From Dipetalonema caudispina (lineage: Eukaryota > Nematoda > Chromadorea > Rhabditida > Onchocercidae): a stretch of 64,000 bases of DNA. Numbering within the stretch: the stretch's first letter is position 1; every line of letters starts with the position of its first letter. The translations under genes and the position numbers were made by a program. Shown here piece by piece: positions 59,361 to 64,000 of this stretch. Location: the NCBI GenBank assembly GCA_013365325.1, contig JABVXV010000030.1, forward strand, positions 62,001 to 126,000. The letters are read 5' to 3'. The notes under the pieces were generated by a model. The model did no database searches and had not been told where the DNA came from. It saw only the letters and a list, made by a program, of their open reading frames with translations.

Positions 59361-61132
59361 TCATGCATTTCTCTCCAGTTCTTCTATTTGTTTTCTTAAT
59401 TCAAACATTTCCCCGATACAATTGAAATCCTTATTATGACAGCGCATGCATGCATCCTTGGTGATACATTCTGAGAATGTCACCCTTTTCATTAATACTT
59501 GCATGTCAATTCCGTACCATTCCGCCAAATCTGCATTTTCCGGCAGATTGCCGCTATCAAACGGCTTGTTCAATCATTGCACACATAGAAATATGCAACA
59601 CTTCTAAATAGTATTTCCATTTGATGGCTATTGCAATATGAATGTCTTTTTAACATTCTCGTCCATCCTCTTATGAACCTTTGGTCATTTTATGCTATAA
59701 ATCTTCTTCTAAAACAATGTACTCTTCCTCATAGTTATTATTTGTAAAAAGTGTCCTCAAGTGCTGAAAGTCTTCTTGACCTATGCTGTTGTCCACTCTA
59801 AATAAAAACTTAAGCATTACTTCATACATTAGACAATGCTTTGTTACGCCTCACATGTTGTTAACAACGATACATTGTATAGCTAAAATACTTAGTTTCA
59901 TTAATTGACTACACGTTTTGCTTTGATTGAAAAAATGAATGTAAAATATTAAATAATCTCTCACTTTCACAAGTAATTATTTAGAGATTATTCAAACTTC
60001 TTCACTTCCCAAATAGCCATCAGCATTATTTTGCCATATCGTCGTGAATATCTTCACTGTCGATGATAGGAAAGTTATAAAAAATCGCTCAGAGGCTTTC
60101 TGAAAAGGCTAATCGTTAAATGAAAATGAATTTATAATAATTGTTTCATTTTACACATTGATCTATGATTTTTTGATTTTTATGAAAGATTGTATGGGAA
60201 TTGATAAATTTCTTCAAAAACAAAAGTTATGAATGTTGTTAGGAATCAAACACATCAGAAGATACAATCAATCTTCAGAAGATAGAAAAACTTTCTGCAA
60301 AGCAAAGTAAAACAACTCAGTTGTTTGCAAGAATTACGAACTAAGTGTGTGTCATATAATTGTTTTGCAAGTTTTCGTTCTTAAGCACATCTATTACTAC
60401 TGCTCTTCCTGAGATTTCAACTTTAACTTTAGCTCAACTTGTTGCATACGTCCGAACAGTTCCATTGGCATGTCTTTCTTATTTTCATTCCTTTTATATC
60501 AAAAATTACAAATTTACCTTATTTTTCAAATTTCTTAATACATTCTTCAGAATTACCCTATAGAGCTGGCATTTTTGATATGGAAATAATGTAAATTGAG
60601 GTATGACCTTCACGGCAGTGGAGTTTAACAAGGGATAGATTACTCAACAAATACTGGCAATAAAAATTTGGAATATTTGAAATCAAATAAATTGAGAATT
60701 AGTGTTTGATAAATTTCACACCTTTCTGGATCTTTATTTTTTAATTTGACGGTATTTATTTGCATAGTAGGGCAGCGATATTGAAGCAGAAACTATTAAT
60801 GGAGCCCAAAGATCGATAAGTGTCACGATCATAAAACGGCAATAGAAAAGTGTCACTCCTTGGGTTGTAGTATGGACAGTTAAGGTCAGTACGTGGTAGT
60901 GAGAATTGAAGGGCGTCTCCGTTGAAGAAATAAAACAGCACAAATCAATATGAAGTGTGATCGCAGGGAGATGCGGAATGTCGAAAGATAGCTACGAATA
61001 TCAATTAGGCAGCGATTAGGGAAGTAAATCAGAAAATGTTAAAGTTTAGCTCATTTTACCTTCGTTCGCAATTTCAGATTGAATATATTTGCTGTTCATT
61101 AAGCGAAGCAGCTGTGTGCTAATAAATTGCCA
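59361..61132 (-). CDS. Cluster of exon-like segments, unrecognised gene(s)
   Basis: Not recognised. Reading down the minus strand: 61132-61060 (acceptor TTTCACAG, frame WQFISTQLLRLMNSKY and on, donor GTAAAA); 60991-60734 (85-codon frame, beginning LSFDIPHLPAITLHI, ending in a hydrophobic helix then KYRQIKK and TAA); 60471-60397 (MPMELFGRMQQVELK, coiled-coil-like); 60099-59998 (acceptor TTTTCAG, frame KASERFFITFLSS to LGSEE); 59829-59695 (MYEVMLKFLFRVDNSIGQ then acidic end and TAG); 59564-59361 (ADLAEWYGIDMQVLMKRVTF, then four Cys and a helical end IEELERNA, TGA). The last may be a two-exon 71-residue gene starting ATG at 59666 (MDEN then donor GTTAAA). Phases of the other pieces do not all agree, so one or more genes are present but the model is not solved. 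Confidence 0.38.
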
Positions 61133-63179
61133 CTGTGAAATTTGACCTTTAGATATGAATAATTCGAAACTTATTCTTTCATCGTTAAAGTGATAAACAA
61201 TTCATTGTGGCACTATTTCTTGCACTATTTTTGCATTCATTGTTTAAAAAAAAGTAATACAAGGAGAGTGATAGGAGAATTTTGATCAATTACTCAATGA
61301 ATTTTAAATTCCTAACTATTTCACTATGATAGTATGTCTTGTAGAAAAATGAAATAGCTAACAATGACCAATTTCAAATATAATATGCTTCCGTTCTCAT
61401 TTCTCCTTATCCTTGTCTGATAACAACTGATGTGATTGCTCACTAAGCTAAACATTTAATCCTACCAATATGTAATGATTAGCTTTCAGATACTGCCAAT
61501 GCTACATTTCACTTTCTTCCTTGTTTCCGTTACTCTCTACAAAGTAGTACAATGCATCCATTGCTATCAGTGATACTACGTATGATGTAGAGGAATGGAG
61601 GAATAAGGTGTGATACACGGAATATTTTGTATGAATTCCTCTTCTTCCATCCAAAAATACTGTTGGTATGTGGAATGATGAATCATACTGTCTGATAAAT
61701 AGATGCTATCATTCATAAACTTTTCTTCATTTCTCTTCAATTGTTTGATGAGTGAGGAATCATCAAAAATTTAATTTTATTCTATTACTTCGAAGGCATT
61801 TTTTTCGAAATTTCATAGTAGTGAATTCAAATAAAAAATGTAATTCGAATACAAATGATGGCTGAAAATCAGCCGATGCTGTTTTTCAGTATTAGGTATT
61901 AATGGTTTATCGGAAATCTGATAGAATGTTTGCTTATTATATGCATTCTGCGATAAGATAACATTTTAAATATACTTTACATTTCTTTCGATCCTATCAT
62001 TCCTATCTTTTTGAAAGTGATAAAGATCTTTCGTTATTCGTAACATTTATAATGTAATCTCGCCAGCGGTATAAACTACGTTTGATAAGAGAGGATAAGA
62101 TCAATATTGTATTTGGTGACATTCATATCGTTGTCAAGTAATTCATATTATTGAATAATTTCTCCGAAGATTCCTGTCCTTTATTTGTTTTTTCATACTT
62201 TTCCATTCAAAGAGTGGGTATTTCTCAAATTTTATTAGTACTTTGAAGTTAGAAGTTCTATTTATGTTTAAGAATTGAGAGGTTTTTTTTTTTTTTATGT
62301 GAATCTAATCGCTTTATTCGATTAACAGTTTAGTGTTATGAATTCATCGTAATTAGAGACAGCTGTACTTGTGGAATCGATTGTTTAATGGAAGAGGAAA
62401 GATTTCAACTGATGAGTGTTATTTCAGTGAATTGTTTCCATAAGTTTAACTTTCTCTTCGAAGTTCATTTCTTTCCTTCTGCTAGTCGAACGAAATATTT
62501 AGCATTATTCTGTGGTTAATTGCTGTCGATTCCTCCGAAATTCAGTCAACTTTCTTTGAAATCTTCCAGTAATAAGATAGTTCCTTCTTTTACAATTCCA
62601 CAAAATTTAGACCAAATCGATATCATTTTCATGATAATTGAGGGAATTGCTGAAATCTAAATTCTAATAATTACATTTTTATCTTAATAAAACTTTGAAT
62701 TAAATGCCATCACATGGCAAAAAATAAAAAATATATCACATAAAGCAATTGAACATTATTCTTTAAAATTTAGACCAAATCGATATCATTTTGCTTATTA
62801 GCAATGTGTCCTTCTTTTATTATTCATCCATTCATTTGTTAATTAAATAAAAGTCAAATTAGGGAACTGTTGAAAGAAAATAGAGGAAAAATGATCGATG
62901 GATAAAACAATCTAATTACTTTTGAGGCACATTTCTTTCTTGTTTCAATTTTCCAAGAATTTTTACATCTTTTTCTCCATAGAGGATGTTGAAAGGAATA
63001 GCAAGGATGAATAAGTGTGGAGGAATTATTCAAAATTTCTGATGGTAATTTCATTCATCCAAAAATAATGTAATATCCGGAAGTTTGAATTTGAGAATTT
63101 TGGTTTTAAGAAACGAGTTCTCTTAAAGAATTACTAAAGTCCACTTCAGATGTGTTTATATATAGCAGTAATCGTCTAC
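61133..63179. other. Intergenic, nothing supported
   Basis: No gene could be supported on either strand. Holds the direct repeat listed separately and short T runs (62283-62296). Confidence 0.45.
62602..62792. repeat. 28-bp exact direct repeat, 163 bp apart
   Basis: The 28 bases at 62602-62629 (begin AAAATTTAGACCAAATCGAT) recur exactly at 62765-62792. Both copies contain the palindrome ATCGAT and lie near a CCTTCTTTTA element. Confidence 0.95.
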
Positions 63180-63858
63180 ATGATAAAAGTACTTGTCGTA
63201 ATTGTTTTTTCTTTCATTACTCGAATGTAGAACATTCACTTCATCGAGAATTCTCGGGACATGAAAAGATAAACGAGCTTTCCTGAAGATCTATTTAATT
63301 TCGGCCCGAAATCTTACTTTTTCGATGATTTTTGCTTCTTTTTTTTGAAATAGAATTCGAAGATTCATTACATTATTTGGAGATTCAATTTTCCTTTAAG
63401 CAACGATTTTCTTTTGTTTGCATCGTTTTGTTTTTCGATTTTAAAAAGTTCGAGGATGGATGGGCATTTTGTGAATGTAATTTTTGAAATGCTTATTCTG
63501 TTAATAAATTTAAGTTATCCTGCTATTGACAGATTCAGATGCAATCATTTTTTCTTTCCATTGGTATTCAGGTCATAGGTGATAGCGCATAATCGATGTA
63601 AGAAATGAAAATTTCGTTATTCGTTTACGTTTACGCTGTTATGTTAGCATTTAGCAAGAGAATATTTTTTACAGAGAAATTGGACAAACTTGTATGGCAG
63701 TACAAGCAACTACTATTGAAACAGTTACTGTAGTGAGACCCCTCAAGGTTGATTCTCATTTCAATTTTCATAAATACAATTATGCAAATTTCTTCCAGTA
63801 CTGTTCTCAGGCAATTTCTATGCAAAGAAATTGCGAAACTTCCACATTAGAACTATAG
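63180..63858 (+). CDS. Probable small secreted protein, three exons
   Basis: Unrecognised. Exons 63180-63226, 63675-63747 and 63799-63858 join in frame (phases 2 and 0) to 59 residues. The first gives a signal peptide (MIKVLVVIVFSFITR); the donor is GTAGAA, the next acceptor is TTTTTTACAG, then donor GTTGAT and acceptor TTCTTCCAG. The mature part has three cysteines (GQTCMAVQATTIETVTVV, LKYCSQ, RNCETST). The TAG at 63856-63858 may be the end, or a donor (GTTTCT) just before it could carry the gene past the window edge. A different 42-codon frame with its own signal-like start (ATG 63605) overlaps the intron and exon 2; it is the main rival reading. Confidence 0.42.
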
Positions 63859-64000
63859 TTTCTTAACTGCTGTATGTAAAAAATAGTTGTTGCCTCGGCA
63901 ATAGATTGATATTGTCGATAGTGAAGGATAAATACAGTTCGAATCAGGCCGATAGCTGATATCTTTTCCTATCAACGGAAACCGGATCACATGGATGATT

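Overview
The window reads as nuclear DNA of a parasitic nematode, most likely a filarial or related spirurid worm. It is very AT-rich, genes are cut into many short exons by introns of about 50 to 2,000 bases, and splice acceptors are of the TTTCAG / TTTAAG type. The recognisable genes are orthologues of C. elegans genes that, from memory, all lie on chromosome II. No bacterial operon, phage, CRISPR array, rRNA or intact transposon was seen. The species is an inference.

Layout. 1-4.9 kb holds nothing firm. 4.9-5.7 kb on the minus strand has a chain of small exon-like, cysteine-rich segments and a WGR-like reading frame. 8.7-14.1 kb (+) is a complete nine-exon ELAV/Hu RNA-binding protein gene (exc-7 type), followed by a T-rich 3' region. 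16.5-18.9 kb holds only small candidate frames. 20.6-34.4 kb (+) is a complete 29-exon latrophilin-like adhesion GPCR (lat-2 type) with signal peptide, two C-type lectin domains, EGF-like pieces, SUEL lectin, HRM, GAIN/GPS, 7TM and a cytoplasmic tail. 34.4-47.7 kb is a gene desert with simple repeats. 47.7-51.5 kb (+) is an eight-exon, two-Ig-domain type I membrane protein. 54.8-56.3 kb (-) is a compact four-exon atg-10 gene, found by joining exons. 59.4-61.1 kb (-) has several exon-like segments of an unrecognised gene or genes. 63.2-63.9 kb (+) is a probable three-exon small secreted protein at the right edge.

The genes do not form one pathway. exc-7 acts in RNA processing, lat-2 and the Ig protein are cell-surface adhesion/signalling proteins, and atg-10 is an autophagy conjugation enzyme. 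Exon models for the four firm genes were built by hand; every junction keeps frame and each product matches its family in order. The smaller models are marked with low confidence.
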